Counted from the stretch's first letter, positions 7,976-16,813 are shown. The stretch is 64,000 bases of DNA from Conexivisphaera sp046536535 (GCA_046536535.1 JAWDMO010000001.1:5154-69153); one strand, 5' to 3'. Numbers and translations: made by a program. The notes: generated by a model from the letters alone, not told the origin.

Positions 7976-9001
7976 TTGAAGTTCAGGCACATAGCGTTCG
8001 ATGAGCCCGGTCGTGCGCTGAGGGTCCTGGACCAGAGATTCCTCCCCACTAGGATCAGGTGGTACGACGTAAGGGGGGCTGAATCGGCGCGTTATGCGAT
8101 AAAGAACATGGTGGTCAGGGGGGCCCCGCTCATAGGGGTCGTGGGCGCGTTCGGGCTGGCGCTGGAACTGGATGGCCGGGATGTCCCGCAGGAGGAGGCC
8201 CGCAAGGCGGCCGACGAGATCTCGTCCGCCAGGCCGACCGCTATCAACCTGCCATACGCCGTGAATAGGGTGCTCGGCGCGTATCTGGAGAGGGGAGCGC
8301 GCGCCGCGCTGGATGAGGCGAAGGCGATCATGAAGTATGAGCGCGAGTCATCGCGCATGATCGGCGTCCACGGATCCAAGCTGCTGGACGACGGAGACGT
8401 CGTGCTAACCCACTGCAATGCGGGGGCGCTCGCGACCGTTGAATACGGAACCGCGCTGGCCCCCATAAGGATCGCGATCGAGGGCGGAAAGCGCATAAGG
8501 GTCATAGCGACCGAGACGAGGCCGGTCCTGCAGGGCGCGCGCCTGACGGCGTTCGAGCTGGTGAAGGATGGAATAGACACCACCCTGGTCTCCGATACCA
8601 TGGTGGGCTACGCCATGAGCAGGGGGTTGGTGGATAAGGTGATAGTCGGCGCCGATAGAGTGCTCAGCGATGGGCACGTCTTCAATAAAATAGGCACATA
8701 TCAGGTGGCGATCCTCGCGAAGGAACACGGTATACCCTTCTACGTGGCGATGCCCATGTCGACGCTGGATCCCAGGAGCGGGGTGAATGACGTGGCCATC
8801 GAGGAGAGGGACCCGAGGGAGATCATTTACATCAGGGGGAAGAGGATCGCGCCCAGGGGCGTTAAGGTGATGAACCCGGCGTTCGACGTGACGCCGCCGC
8901 GCTACGTCTCCGCGATAATAACGGATAGGGGCGTCGTCGAGCCGCCGTTTGAGGATGGCCTGAGGGGGCTGATCGCCGGATCCCCTGCCGCACCTCGCTG
9001 A
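7976..9001 (+). CDS. mtnA: S-methyl-5-thioribose-1-phosphate isomerase (eIF2B-like fold)
   Basis: 341 residues from TTG 7976, chosen because family homology begins there (MKFRHIAFD) and a TATA box lies 31 bases upstream; an ATG at 7904 would overlap psmA. Motifs: VVRGAPLIGVVGAFGLAL, THCNAGALATVEYGTA with the catalytic Cys at about 147, ETRPVLQGARLTAFEL, and GADRV with the catalytic Asp at about 227, then NKIGTYQVAILAKEHGIPFYV. It converts the aldose to ribulose form in methionine salvage. Related archaeal ribose-1,5-bisphosphate isomerase is shorter and differs at these motifs, so MtnA is the better call. Confidence 0.9.
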   Translation: MKFRHIAFDEPGRALRVLDQRFLPTRIRWYDVRGAESARYAIKNMVVRGAPLIGVVGAFGLALELDGRDVPQEEARKAADEISSARPTAINLPYAVNRVLGAYLERGARAALDEAKAIMKYERESSRMIGVHGSKLLDDGDVVLTHCNAGALATVEYGTALAPIRIAIEGGKRIRVIATETRPVLQGARLTAFELVKDGIDTTLVSDTMVGYAMSRGLVDKVIVGADRVLSDGHVFNKIGTYQVAILAKEHGIPFYVAMPMSTLDPRSGVNDVAIEERDPREIIYIRGKRIAPRGVKVMNPAFDVTPPRYVSAIITDRGVVEPPFEDGLRGLIAGSPAAPR

Positions 9002-9358
9002 AACCGGGAGCGCTTTCGGATCCGGGTGCGGGAGCCCGGGCTGCGATGGGCGTACAGCTCAACGTCGACGCCGGTAGTCGAAGGGACCCCGATGAACCCC
9101 GCGGGGTCCATATGAACGATCACCGATCGTGAAGCCACAGCACACGCCGCGCGTACGGCGGACATGCGGGCGCATATCCCGCGCGTGCCCACGCGGAGTC
9201 CGACATGCTCTCCTCTCTAAAGCGACGGAGGCTCTACTTTCGCTTCCCGTTACTCCCTCATCCCTCGCGGTCGGGGAGCTTTTCGCAGGGCCTCCATTCT
9301 TGAGTTTCGAGGTCGTCCCCGCCCTGAACGTTGCCCCTCCGGGGGCATCGGTGCTTCC

Positions 9359-9606
9359 CTTGCACGCATCCCTGTCCGCGCGCGATCCGGACATGCCTTT
9401 ATCCACAGCACCTGGGGCGGGCTGGTGGGGGTATTCCGAACCATTCATGGACCGGTTTTGTCGTGGAAGTATCCTCTGCGTGCCTTCTCCGGAGGGCTTA
9501 TTCGCGGGACTTTCCACGAGGGATTATAGCATTACTGTGCATATACTTCTCGATTGTCAATTCATATCCCCCCCTGAAGGTCGGAGCTTTCTTGCTCATG
9601 CGCCGT
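9359..9606 (+). repeat. 240-bp repeat, copy 1 (IS-derived, MITE-like)
   Basis: This segment is matched, in inverse orientation, by 63752-64000, differing by scattered substitutions and small indels; shared stretches include the run from CATGCCTTTATCCACAG to CTCATGCGCCGTAA. Its 3' end equals the 3' end of the IS6-like fragment at 56678. A second related 3' end (CTCTAAAGCGACGGAGG) lies at 9205-9230. No convincing protein is encoded; every frame gives a low-complexity product. The rest of 9002-9358 shows nothing I can name. Confidence 0.65.
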
Positions 9607-9664
9607 AACCCAAACCGAAGGGGCCACCAAAGATTATTTATCCTCAGCCGCGAGATCCCCTGAC

Positions 9665-10360
9665 ATGGATGGAAAGCTGACGACCGCCCGGCTCGAACTT
9701 GGCGGGGAAAGGTTCGAGATACTCGTGAATCCGGAGAAGGCCCTCAAGTACAAACTCGAGGGCAAGCCGGGCGTGGAGGAGGTGCTCGCCATCGACGTCA
9801 TATACACGGATGCGTCGAGGGGCGAGAGGGCATCAGAGGAGCGCCTCAGGAAATTCTTCAAGACAACCGACGTCCTGAGGATAGCAAAGGAGATCATCGA
9901 CAGGGGCGATCTCCAGATAACTGCGGAGCAGCGCAGGCAGCTAATCGAGGAAAAGAAAAAGCAGATCGTGACATATATATCTAAGAATTTCGTGGATCCG
10001 AGGACCAACCTGCCGCATCCCGCGGTCAGGATCGAGCAGGCCCTGAAGGAGATCAGGATAGCCGTGGACCCCTTCAGGCCGGCGGAGGAGCAGGTCAAGA
10101 AGGTGATCGATGAACTGCGCCCGATACTGCCGCTCAAGACGGGATCGATAAAGCTTAACGTGACGGTGCCCCCACCCTACGCGTCAAAGGTATTTGGAAT
10201 GTTAAAATCATATGGGGATATCAGGGATGAGAAGTGGGCTGACGACGGAAGTTTGAGGGCCGTCGTGGAATTGCCGCTGGCATCGCAGGGTACATTTATA
10301 GACAAGCTGTCCTCGGCGACCAAGGGAACAGTTATGATAACTCCGGTGGAGAAAGGGTGA
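9665..10360 (+). CDS. sdo1: Ribosome maturation protein SBDS
   Basis: 231 residues, the archaeal length. Three domains are visible: the FYSH domain (1-88, with ARLELGGERFEILVNPEKAL and the FFKTTDVLRIAKEII segment), a helical middle domain (ITAEQRRQLIEEKKKQI onward) with the conserved FVDPRTNLPHP, and a ferredoxin-like third domain (from about 160). It helps release the anti-association factor aIF6 from the large ribosomal subunit. It opens the exosome cluster and Rrp4 follows after four bases. A TATA-like ATTATTTAT lies at 9633-9641. Confidence 0.96.
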   Translation: MDGKLTTARLELGGERFEILVNPEKALKYKLEGKPGVEEVLAIDVIYTDASRGERASEERLRKFFKTTDVLRIAKEIIDRGDLQITAEQRRQLIEEKKKQIVTYISKNFVDPRTNLPHPAVRIEQALKEIRIAVDPFRPAEEQVKKVIDELRPILPLKTGSIKLNVTVPPPYASKVFGMLKSYGDIRDEKWADDGSLRAVVELPLASQGTFIDKLSSATKGTVMITPVEKG

Positions 10361-10364
10361 TCGG

Positions 10365-11057
10365 ATGAGGGGTAAAAAATACGCGGTGCCGGGGGATCTG
10401 ATAGCCGAGGGTAAGTCGTTGGCGCCCGGGGCGAACGCGTACAAGCTGGGTAACGGAGTCTATTCGATGGCCGTGGGCATTGTTGAGATCGCGGGGAACA
10501 GGGCGGGCGTCGTACCTCTCGAAGGCAAGTATGTGCCGAGGCAGGACGATATAGTGGTGGGAATAGTCATCGATTACAACGCGATCGCGTGGACCGTGGA
10601 CATCAACTCCATTTTCTACGGATCGATATTCGTGAGGGATCTGGTCAGAAGGGGATCGCATGAAAAGTTGGCCATATCGAACGTGCTGAACGTCGGCGAC
10701 GTGGTAGCTGCTAAAATACTATCGTTCAGCGTGAACAGGGATCCGCTGCTCTCCCTGAGGGGCCCGGGCCTCGGCCGTATAACCGAGGGGGAGATCATCC
10801 GCATATCGCCGCGCAGCGTACCGCGCCTGCTCGACCGGCGCGAGCGCCTGTACAAGCTGATCGAGGATGCCACCGGATGCAAGCTCATCATAGGCATGAA
10901 CGGATTAATAGTGGTCAGCGGAACACCTGACGGCGTATTGCTAGCCGCTAAGGCGTTGAAATTGGTGGAGTCGGAGCCCAGGTACGATGCGCTGGTGAAG
11001 GCGGTGAGGAACGCGCTCAACGTGGGTGAGGGGAAAGTTGGGGAAGCTGATAGATGA
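10365..11057 (+). CDS. rrp4: Exosome complex RNA-binding protein Rrp4
   Basis: 230 residues. N-terminal domain with GDLIAEG (about 10-17), a central S1 domain (about 60-135, VGIVIDYNAIAWTVDIN and VGDVVAAKI), and a C-terminal KH domain (about 140-220, with the GMNGLIVVSG variant of the GxxG loop). Rrp4 caps the archaeal exosome and recruits RNA, with a preference for A-rich tails. It overlaps Rrp41 by 32 bases, which implies translational coupling in the cluster. Confidence 0.95.
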   Translation: MRGKKYAVPGDLIAEGKSLAPGANAYKLGNGVYSMAVGIVEIAGNRAGVVPLEGKYVPRQDDIVVGIVIDYNAIAWTVDINSIFYGSIFVRDLVRRGSHEKLAISNVLNVGDVVAAKILSFSVNRDPLLSLRGPGLGRITEGEIIRISPRSVPRLLDRRERLYKLIEDATGCKLIIGMNGLIVVSGTPDGVLLAAKALKLVESEPRYDALVKAVRNALNVGEGKVGEADR

Positions 11058-11754
11058 GCAGGGAAAGCGCACAGATGGCCGCGGTCCGTACGATCTGCGG
11101 CCTTACAAGCTGGAAGTCGGCATGCTGAAGAACGCCGACGGGTCCGCGTACATAGAGATGGGAAAGAACAAGATAGTCGCCGCGGTCTACGGCCCTAAGG
11201 AGGTGCACCCGAGGCATCTGGTGCTGCCGGATCGCATGCTGGTCAAGTGCCGCTATCACATGTCGCCGTTCTCGGTGGAGGAGAGGAAGACGCCGGCGCC
11301 ATCGAGGAGGGAGATAGAGATCTCCAAGGTCATCAGGGAGGCACTGGAGGCCTCCATACTGGTCGATGAGTTCCCGAGGACGGCGCTGGATGTGTTCGTG
11401 GAGGTGCTGGAATCCGATGGGGGCTCCCGCGGCGCCAGCATAACAGCCGCATCGCTGGCGCTCGCCAATGCAGGAATACCGATGAAGGACATGGTCGCGG
11501 CATGCGCAGTGGGCAAGGTCGACGGTCAGCTGGTATTGGATCTGAACGACGTCGAGGATAAGGAGGGTGAGGTCGACATGCCGGTCGCGTACATGCCGAA
11601 CCTCGATGAGATAACGCTGCTGCAGATGGACGGCAAGCTCACCGTGGAGGAGTTCAAGGCCGCGCTGAACTTGGCGCTCAAGGGATGCATCCAGCTATAC
11701 GAGGCGCAGAAGAAAGCGTTATATGATCATTATTTCAATTCGCCGAAGGAGTAG
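11026..11754 (+). CDS. rrp41: Exosome catalytic subunit Rrp41
   Basis: 242 residues from a GTG. RNase PH fold with RTDGRGPYDLRP near the N-terminus, LKNADGSAYIEMGKNKIVAAVYGP, the EFPRTALDVFVEVLESDGG segment that carries phosphate- and RNA-binding residues, and DVEDKEGEVDMPVAYMPN, where the acidic active-site residues of the archaeal enzyme lie. It forms the hexameric ring with Rrp42 and degrades RNA 3' to 5' using phosphate, or adds tails from NDPs. A TTG at 11038 is an alternative start. Confidence 0.96.
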   Translation: MRGKLGKLIDEQGKRTDGRGPYDLRPYKLEVGMLKNADGSAYIEMGKNKIVAAVYGPKEVHPRHLVLPDRMLVKCRYHMSPFSVEERKTPAPSRREIEISKVIREALEASILVDEFPRTALDVFVEVLESDGGSRGASITAASLALANAGIPMKDMVAACAVGKVDGQLVLDLNDVEDKEGEVDMPVAYMPNLDEITLLQMDGKLTVEEFKAALNLALKGCIQLYEAQKKALYDHYFNSPKE

Positions 11755-11760
11755 GAGAGC

Positions 11761-12615
11761 ATGTCGATAAGTAGAAAGAACTTCGTCGTCGAGAGGCTCA
11801 GGAAGGAGAAGCTCATGGAGCTCCTGGCCAAGGGCCAGAGGCTCGACGGCAGGGGCCTGAGGGACTACAGGCCCCTGAGCATATCCACGCAGATAGTCAG
11901 CAAGGCGGAGGGATCGGCTCAGGTCTACCTCGGGAACACGGCCGTGATAGCGGGCGTCAAGACGTCCCTCGACAGACCCTACAGGGATACGCCGGATAGG
12001 GGCAACCTGATAGTGAACGCGGAATTCCTGCCGCTGGCATCGCCATATATAGAGCTTGGTCCTCCAAACGAGAACGCGATAGAGCTCGCCAGGGTGGTCG
12101 ACAGGGGAATAAGGGAATCCGGCATGGTGGATATGTCGAAGCTGGTCGTGAAGGCCGGGGAAACTGTATACTCGATATTCGTCGACATAAATGTGCTGAA
12201 CATCGATGGCAACCTGCTGGATGCATCGTCGTACGCGGCGGTGGCGGCGCTGGCCACGGCGAAGCTGCCGGAATACGTCCTGAGCGACGGGGGGACACCG
12301 ACCCGCACCGGGAACACGATACAGCTGCCGATAACGACGATACCGGTCTCCATCACGGCCGCAAAAATAGGCGAATACGCGCTGTACGATCCGACGGAGG
12401 AGGAGGAGGCCGTGATGGATACGCGTCTCACGATGGCGTTCACTGAGGACGGCATCTGCGCACTTCAGAAGGGCGGCTCGGGCGGCTGGTCTCCGGCGGA
12501 GGTCATGAAGCTGGTCGAGGAATCGTTTGAAAAGGCTAAGGAAATAAGGGAGCAGATCAGGAGGGGGTTGGGCCTTGGTGGGCAAGGAGAAACCGATCAA
12601 GGGACTGGGTCCTAA
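11761..12615 (+). CDS. rrp42: Exosome subunit Rrp42
   Basis: 284 residues. RNase PH fold with RLDGRGLRDYRPLSI at about 27-41, GSAQVYLGNTAVIAGVK, the NLIVNAEFLPLASPYIELGPP stretch characteristic of Rrp42, and DGGTPTRTGNTIQLPITTIPVS. It is the non-catalytic ring partner that completes the RNA-binding surface of Rrp41. It starts seven bases after Rrp41, and its last 41 bases overlap the eL43 gene, which is longer than usual for a same-strand overlap. Confidence 0.95.
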   Translation: MSISRKNFVVERLRKEKLMELLAKGQRLDGRGLRDYRPLSISTQIVSKAEGSAQVYLGNTAVIAGVKTSLDRPYRDTPDRGNLIVNAEFLPLASPYIELGPPNENAIELARVVDRGIRESGMVDMSKLVVKAGETVYSIFVDINVLNIDGNLLDASSYAAVAALATAKLPEYVLSDGGTPTRTGNTIQLPITTIPVSITAAKIGEYALYDPTEEEEAVMDTRLTMAFTEDGICALQKGGSGGWSPAEVMKLVEESFEKAKEIREQIRRGLGLGGQGETDQGTGS

Positions 12616-12784
12616 ATACGGCGCGACGCTCAGAAAGCGCTACAGCATGGTGTGGAAGACCCTCAAGTCCGAGAGGATGTGTCCTAAATGCGGCTCGAAG
12701 AAGTTCACGAGGGTGGCGACCGGTATATGGGAATGTCAGAGGTGTGGTTATAAGGTGGCGGGCGGAGCATATTCGCCCGAGTGA
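12575..12784 (+). CDS. rpl37ae: Large ribosomal subunit protein eL43 (L37Ae)
   Basis: 69 residues. A basic N-terminus (GLGPKYGATLRKRY) is followed by a zinc ribbon CPKCGSKKF...WECQRCGYKVAGGAY. The four cysteines at about 35, 38, 53 and 56 bind zinc in the 50S subunit. It begins inside the 3' end of rrp42 (TTG at 12575, with GTG at 12578 as an alternative) and overlaps pcc1 by four bases. This place between Rrp42 and Pcc1 is conserved across archaea. Confidence 0.95.
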   Translation: MVGKEKPIKGLGPKYGATLRKRYSMVWKTLKSERMCPKCGSKKFTRVATGIWECQRCGYKVAGGAYSPE

Positions 12785-13041
12785 AGGAAGAGCGCAATCC
12801 GCCGGTGGATGTCTCAATTGAGGTTTCGTTCACGGACGGTAAGTTGACCTCGGCTATCGCCGATGCCATGGGGGCCGACGCGGGCGATGCGAAGTTCCCG
12901 TTCTCGATCAGCGTGAATGGCCCGGACCTCACGATTAGACCGGCCAGGGCGCTCGATGCGGGGGATGCCGAGGCGTTCCTCAACAGCGCCTTAAGCCTTT
13001 TAAGGACCGCGTACCGCAGCGTTGTGTCGGTGAGATCTTGA
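12781..13041 (+). CDS. pcc1: KEOPS complex subunit Pcc1
   Basis: 86 residues from a GTG that overlaps the eL43 stop. The alpha/beta domain pattern (VSIEVSFTDGKLTSAIADAM, then SISVNGPDLTIRPARALDAGDAEAFLNSALSLL) fits Pcc1, the dimerising subunit of KEOPS that builds t6A37 on ANN-decoding tRNAs. Sequence conservation in this small family is low, so the call leans on the conserved position between eL43 and prefoldin beta. The other KEOPS subunits are not in the window. Confidence 0.85.
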   Translation: MKEERNPPVDVSIEVSFTDGKLTSAIADAMGADAGDAKFPFSISVNGPDLTIRPARALDAGDAEAFLNSALSLLRTAYRSVVSVRS

Positions 13042-13391
13042 GCGAGATATCGCCATGGCTACAGGAACAGCTTTCGAAATATGAACAGTTACAGTCCACG
13101 TTGCAGTCCATACTGATGCAGAAACAGCAGGTAGAGGTGGAGTTGACGGAGACGAAGAATGCCCTCGAGGAGCTGGATAAGGCGCCCGCCGACGCGGAGA
13201 TATTCAAGCAGGCCGGGTTGATACTGGTGAGGGCCGACAGGGAGAGGCTGAAGTCCGAGCTGGCGGAGAAGAAGGAGCTGGCGGAGACCAGGTATAACAT
13301 ACTGGCGAAACAGGAGGAGAGGCTGAAGGAGAACCTGCAGGATCTGCAGAATAAGATAAGGGAAGCGCTGGCCGCCAGGAAAGCCAGCTAG
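13038..13391 (+). CDS. pfdB: Prefoldin subunit beta
   Basis: 117 residues from a TTG overlapping the pcc1 stop by four bases. Two long coiled-coil helices (about 5-45 and 75-112) flank a short hairpin with YKxxGxILV-like FKQAGLILVRADRERL. This is the beta subunit of the hexameric archaeal prefoldin that hands unfolded proteins to the thermosome. It is the usual last member of the exosome/ribosome cluster. Confidence 0.94.
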   Translation: MSEISPWLQEQLSKYEQLQSTLQSILMQKQQVEVELTETKNALEELDKAPADAEIFKQAGLILVRADRERLKSELAEKKELAETRYNILAKQEERLKENLQDLQNKIREALAARKAS

Positions 13392-13404
13392 GGGATCCGC
13401 GCGT

Positions 13405-14385
13405 ATGGTAGTACCGGAGTACATTGAACGCTACGACAGAATAGCGATAGTGACGCATGCCCTGGCGGATCTGGACGCGGCCGCCGGCGCGGCGGCCCTG
13501 GCGCTCTTCGCCGCCAAACTCGGCAAACGCGTGGAGATCGTAACCCCCGGTGGCCCGACGTACGCCGCCAGAAGCCTCCTGGATAGCTTCTCGATAAGTT
13601 ATCGCGAAGAGGCGATCGATGAAGACTCGGAGATCGATGCCGTTGTGCTCCTCGACGCGAGTTCCCCCGCGCGCGCCGGAGGATGGCTGGAGGATTTCAT
13701 CCGCGCTCGCGGCGTCCCGATACTGATAGTCGATCATCATCCAGCCGCTGAGGGTTGGGGCGACCGCGCTCTAGTGGACGAGGCCGCCTCGTCCACCTCC
13801 GAGATACTGGCGTCCGAACTGCGTGAAGCCGATATGGACCGGGAAATCGCGTGCGCCCTCAGCATGGGCATACTGGCCGACACAAGGGGGCTCAGCACGG
13901 CATCCTGCAGGACGCTCGGTCTCTATCATTATCTGTGCGGCATATGCGGGAAAACCCCGGAAGAACTCAGGATGATAACCCACAAGCCGGATGATGTGTC
14001 CGAGACGCTGGCGAAACTCAAGGGCCTCCAGAGGACCAGGATCGTCGCGATCGGCGACTGGATGGTCGCTATCTCAACGGCCGCCAGCCATCAGTCGTCG
14101 GTGGCACAGGCGCTGGTCCAGGTGGGCGCTGACATGGGCGCGGCCGTGGGAAGGGATGAGTACGGCTCCGCCGGGAGCATGAGGGCGTCGCGTAACTTCC
14201 AGAGCCACACCGGAATTCACCTGGGAAGGCTCGCCGAGGAAATGGCCCGCGAGCTGGGGGGTTCCGGGGGAGGACACCCCGCTACGGCGTCGTTCCGTGT
14301 AAGGTCCGGACCCGGAACGGCGGTCGATTCCCTCCTGAGGCTCCTCGGTAAATCGTTAAATTCGAACGTCCGGGATATCGTCTAG
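13405..14385 (+). CDS. DHH-family phosphoesterase (RecJ/NrnA-like)
   Basis: 326 residues. DHH domain motifs: THALADLDAAAGA (about 17-28), VVLLDAS, and the name-giving DHH at 110-112; a DHHA1 domain follows with GGSGGGHPATASF (about 286-298), which binds the phosphate of the substrate. The motif I aspartates and histidines needed for two Mn ions are present. Such proteins act as 5'-3' exonucleases or oligonucleotide phosphatases. A DHH gene often follows prefoldin beta in archaea, suggesting RNA turnover, but the substrate cannot be read from the sequence. Confidence 0.85.
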   Translation: MVVPEYIERYDRIAIVTHALADLDAAAGAAALALFAAKLGKRVEIVTPGGPTYAARSLLDSFSISYREEAIDEDSEIDAVVLLDASSPARAGGWLEDFIRARGVPILIVDHHPAAEGWGDRALVDEAASSTSEILASELREADMDREIACALSMGILADTRGLSTASCRTLGLYHYLCGICGKTPEELRMITHKPDDVSETLAKLKGLQRTRIVAIGDWMVAISTAASHQSSVAQALVQVGADMGAAVGRDEYGSAGSMRASRNFQSHTGIHLGRLAEEMARELGGSGGGHPATASFRVRSGPGTAVDSLLRLLGKSLNSNVRDIV

Positions 14386-14386
14386 C

Positions 14387-15250
14387 TTGCCGTCCGGATG
14401 CGCGAGGCCCGCCGTGGAGTTCACGAAGTTCTCGTTCACCTACAGAGGAAGCGCCGTCCCTGCGCTGCGCGACATCGACCTCTGCCTGGAGGCCGGCGAG
14501 CTCCACCTGATAGTCGGGGGGAGCGGCAGCGGCAAGACCAGTCTGATCAGGAGCATAATAGGACTGATACCGCACTTTTACGAGGGGGATGTTGAGGGGG
14601 ATGTCCGCGTCATGGGGGAATCGGTGGCCGGAAGCTCGATAGGGGATCTGGCGAAGCGCGTGGGATATGTGTTCCAGGACCCGGAAAATCAGCTGCTTGC
14701 GGCCACGGTGGGGAGGGACGTCTCGATGTCGCTGGAGGCCGGAGGAACTCCTCCGGACATCGCCGAGGGAATTTCCAGGGGGATCCTAAGGAAGCTCGGC
14801 GTGGATCATCTCTTCGACAGGTCGCCCCACGAACTTTCGGATGGACAGAGGCAGCGCGTGGCAATAGCCGGTGAGATAGCCAGGGCGCCCCGCATCCTGC
14901 TCCTCGACGAGCCATCGTCCATGCTGGATCCGCGCGCAACGGCGGAGTTGATGGTGATGTTGAAGGAGCTGAAGATGCGCGAGGGGCTCACGATGATAGT
15001 GGTGGAGCACAGGCTGGAACCGGCCATCGCCCTGGCGGATAACGTAGTGGCGTTGAGGGATGGCGGGGTCATACTGTCGGGCGCCCCCCGGGATCTCCTG
15101 GGCGACTGGATGTCGGTTGCCGAGTTAAAGTCGGCGGGCGTGAGCACACCGCCCGTCGTGCAGATATATCATAGCCTTAAGCACCGGGGAATCGACATCG
15201 CCAGGGTGCCGCTGTCGGTGGATGAGCTACTGAGCGAGGTCCGGGCGTGA
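14387..15250 (+). CDS. ecfA1: ECF transporter ATP-binding subunit A1
   Basis: 287 residues from a TTG one base after the DHH stop. ABC ATPase motifs: Walker A VGGSGSGKTS (about 43-52), Q-loop VFQDPENQLLAATVG, a signature HELSDGQRQRVAIAGE (Gly in LSGGQ replaced by Asp, as in some ECF ATPases), Walker B ILLLDEPSS, and switch His VVEHRLE. The QNPxxQ motif and the two-ATPase-plus-T arrangement identify an ECF vitamin or metal uptake system. The insert and long C-terminus are normal for this group. Confidence 0.9.
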   Translation: MPSGCARPAVEFTKFSFTYRGSAVPALRDIDLCLEAGELHLIVGGSGSGKTSLIRSIIGLIPHFYEGDVEGDVRVMGESVAGSSIGDLAKRVGYVFQDPENQLLAATVGRDVSMSLEAGGTPPDIAEGISRGILRKLGVDHLFDRSPHELSDGQRQRVAIAGEIARAPRILLLDEPSSMLDPRATAELMVMLKELKMREGLTMIVVEHRLEPAIALADNVVALRDGGVILSGAPRDLLGDWMSVAELKSAGVSTPPVVQIYHSLKHRGIDIARVPLSVDELLSEVRA

Positions 15251-15251
15251 A

Positions 15252-16067
15252 TTGTCAGCCATAGAATTCGACGGCGTCTGGTACTCGTACCGCGATGGGG
15301 GCTATGCGCTGAGCGACGTGACGTTCAGCGTGAAGGCCGGTGAAGCGGTGGCCATCGTCGGGCATAACGGATCGGGAAAGACCACGCTGCTCAGACACCT
15401 CAACGGGCTCGTGAAACCCACGCGCGGAACGGTCACAATCCTGGGCATGGACACCAAAGGGATCAGCGTGAGCCGGCTCTCCCGGTCGGTTGGGCTGGTA
15501 TTCCAGAATCCGCGCAATCAGCTGTTCGCGCAGACGGCGCTGGAGGAGGCGGCGTTCGGGCCACGTAACTTCAAGTTGAAGGATCCCGTGGAAGCCGCCA
15601 GATCCGCGTTATCCGAAATGCGGCTCGCGGGACACGAATCGCGGTCGCCGCTGAGCCTCAGCGGAGGGGAGCAGAAGAGGCTCAGCATAGCGGCGGTGCT
15701 CAGCTGGTCCCCAAGGATCCTCGCGCTCGACGAGCCAACGGTAGGCCAGGGTTTACACGATAAGATGAGGCTGCTGGGGTTGATAAGGTTGTGGTCGTCG
15801 AGGGGGATAACGGTCGTGATAGCCAGCCATGACGTGGAATTCATCTGGCGCCTCAATCCGCGCGTGATCGCCATGTCGGGGGGATCGATAGTCGCCGATG
15901 GCCCGGCACACGACGTGCTGTCGGACGAGGAGGCCGCGCGCTCGGCCGGGTTCAGGCCCCCCCAGCTAGCCGAGATAGGAAATGCCCTGGGGTTGCGCGA
16001 AATTCCGGGGGATATCGAGGAAGCGGCCGACGCCCTAACGCATCTAATGCGCGGTGTCCGGCGATGA
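15252..16067 (+). CDS. ecfA2: ECF transporter ATP-binding subunit A2
   Basis: 271 residues from a TTG one base after A1 ends. Walker A VGHNGSGKTTL, Q-loop LVFQNPRNQLFAQT, signature LSLSGGEQKRLSIAAVLSW, Walker B ILALDEPTVGQ, and switch His ASHDVEF are all intact. It forms the heterodimeric motor with A1. The ATG of the T subunit overlaps its stop by four bases, so the three energizing genes are translated together. Confidence 0.92.
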   Translation: MSAIEFDGVWYSYRDGGYALSDVTFSVKAGEAVAIVGHNGSGKTTLLRHLNGLVKPTRGTVTILGMDTKGISVSRLSRSVGLVFQNPRNQLFAQTALEEAAFGPRNFKLKDPVEAARSALSEMRLAGHESRSPLSLSGGEQKRLSIAAVLSWSPRILALDEPTVGQGLHDKMRLLGLIRLWSSRGITVVIASHDVEFIWRLNPRVIAMSGGSIVADGPAHDVLSDEEAARSAGFRPPQLAEIGNALGLREIPGDIEEAADALTHLMRGVRR

Positions 16068-16756
16068 CGGCCGCCATCAGGTCACTTTACGGGGCGCGGG
16101 GGAACTCACCGGTGCACGGCGCGGATCCGAGGTGCAAGCTCCTACTATCGCTGATCCTGTTCGTATCACCCCTGCTTTCCTACGGCATTATCCCGCTCGT
16201 TATGGACTACGCTATCGTGATATCCACGGCGGCGGTCGGCCGCGCCGCCGCATCGCTGATGAAACTTCAGCTACCCGCCGTGGGCATCTCCGCCGTGATA
16301 TCCGCATCTGAGATGCTGGCCGGCTACCGGGCGTCCGTGGCCGCCGCCACCGGCCTGAGATTCCTGGACATAGTCGCGGCCGCATCGCTCTTTTACCTCA
16401 TAACATCCGTCGATGAGGTGGGGGATGTGCTGGCATGGCTGAGGGTCCCGCGGGAGGCTTCCATCTGGATTACCATATCCCTGAGGTTCGTGCCTATTCT
16501 CGCGAGGGATCTCTCACAGATAGCGGAATCGCAGTCCTCCAGGGGCATGGGGGCAGGCGGATTCCTGGACTGGCTAAGGGGACTTCCATCGCTTGTGACG
16601 CCGGCGATCGCGACGTCGCTGATCAGGGGCAGGGAGGTGGCGGAGGCCTTGGAAATAAGGGGATATTACGCCGGGAGGCCTCCGGGCGGCGGACGCTGGC
16701 TGTGTGCGCTTGGCATTGCAGCCGCGATCGCGATGACGTTGACCGCGGCGATTTAA
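16064..16756 (+). CDS. ecfT: ECF transporter transmembrane subunit T
   Basis: 230 residues with about five hydrophobic segments. The coupling-helix motifs expected of EcfT are present as AESQSSRGM (about 151-159) and EALEIRGYY (about 198-206), the X-R-G type signatures that contact the ATPases. Together with A1 and A2 it makes a complete energizing module, but no S component gene lies in or near the operon, so substrate cannot be predicted and the module may serve several S proteins encoded elsewhere. Confidence 0.9.
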   Translation: MTAAIRSLYGARGNSPVHGADPRCKLLLSLILFVSPLLSYGIIPLVMDYAIVISTAAVGRAAASLMKLQLPAVGISAVISASEMLAGYRASVAAATGLRFLDIVAAASLFYLITSVDEVGDVLAWLRVPREASIWITISLRFVPILARDLSQIAESQSSRGMGAGGFLDWLRGLPSLVTPAIATSLIRGREVAEALEIRGYYAGRPPGGGRWLCALGIAAAIAMTLTAAI

Positions 16757-16813
16757 TACGCGGCGGACGCGTATGTTTATTATTGACCCGATAAACGCGA
16801 TCTGGGGTCCGAC

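Noticed and set aside
9129..9608. 159-codon reading frame spanning the 240-bp repeat
   Set aside because: The product has no motif, and the copy at 63752 favours different frames, so it is better seen as repeat DNA.
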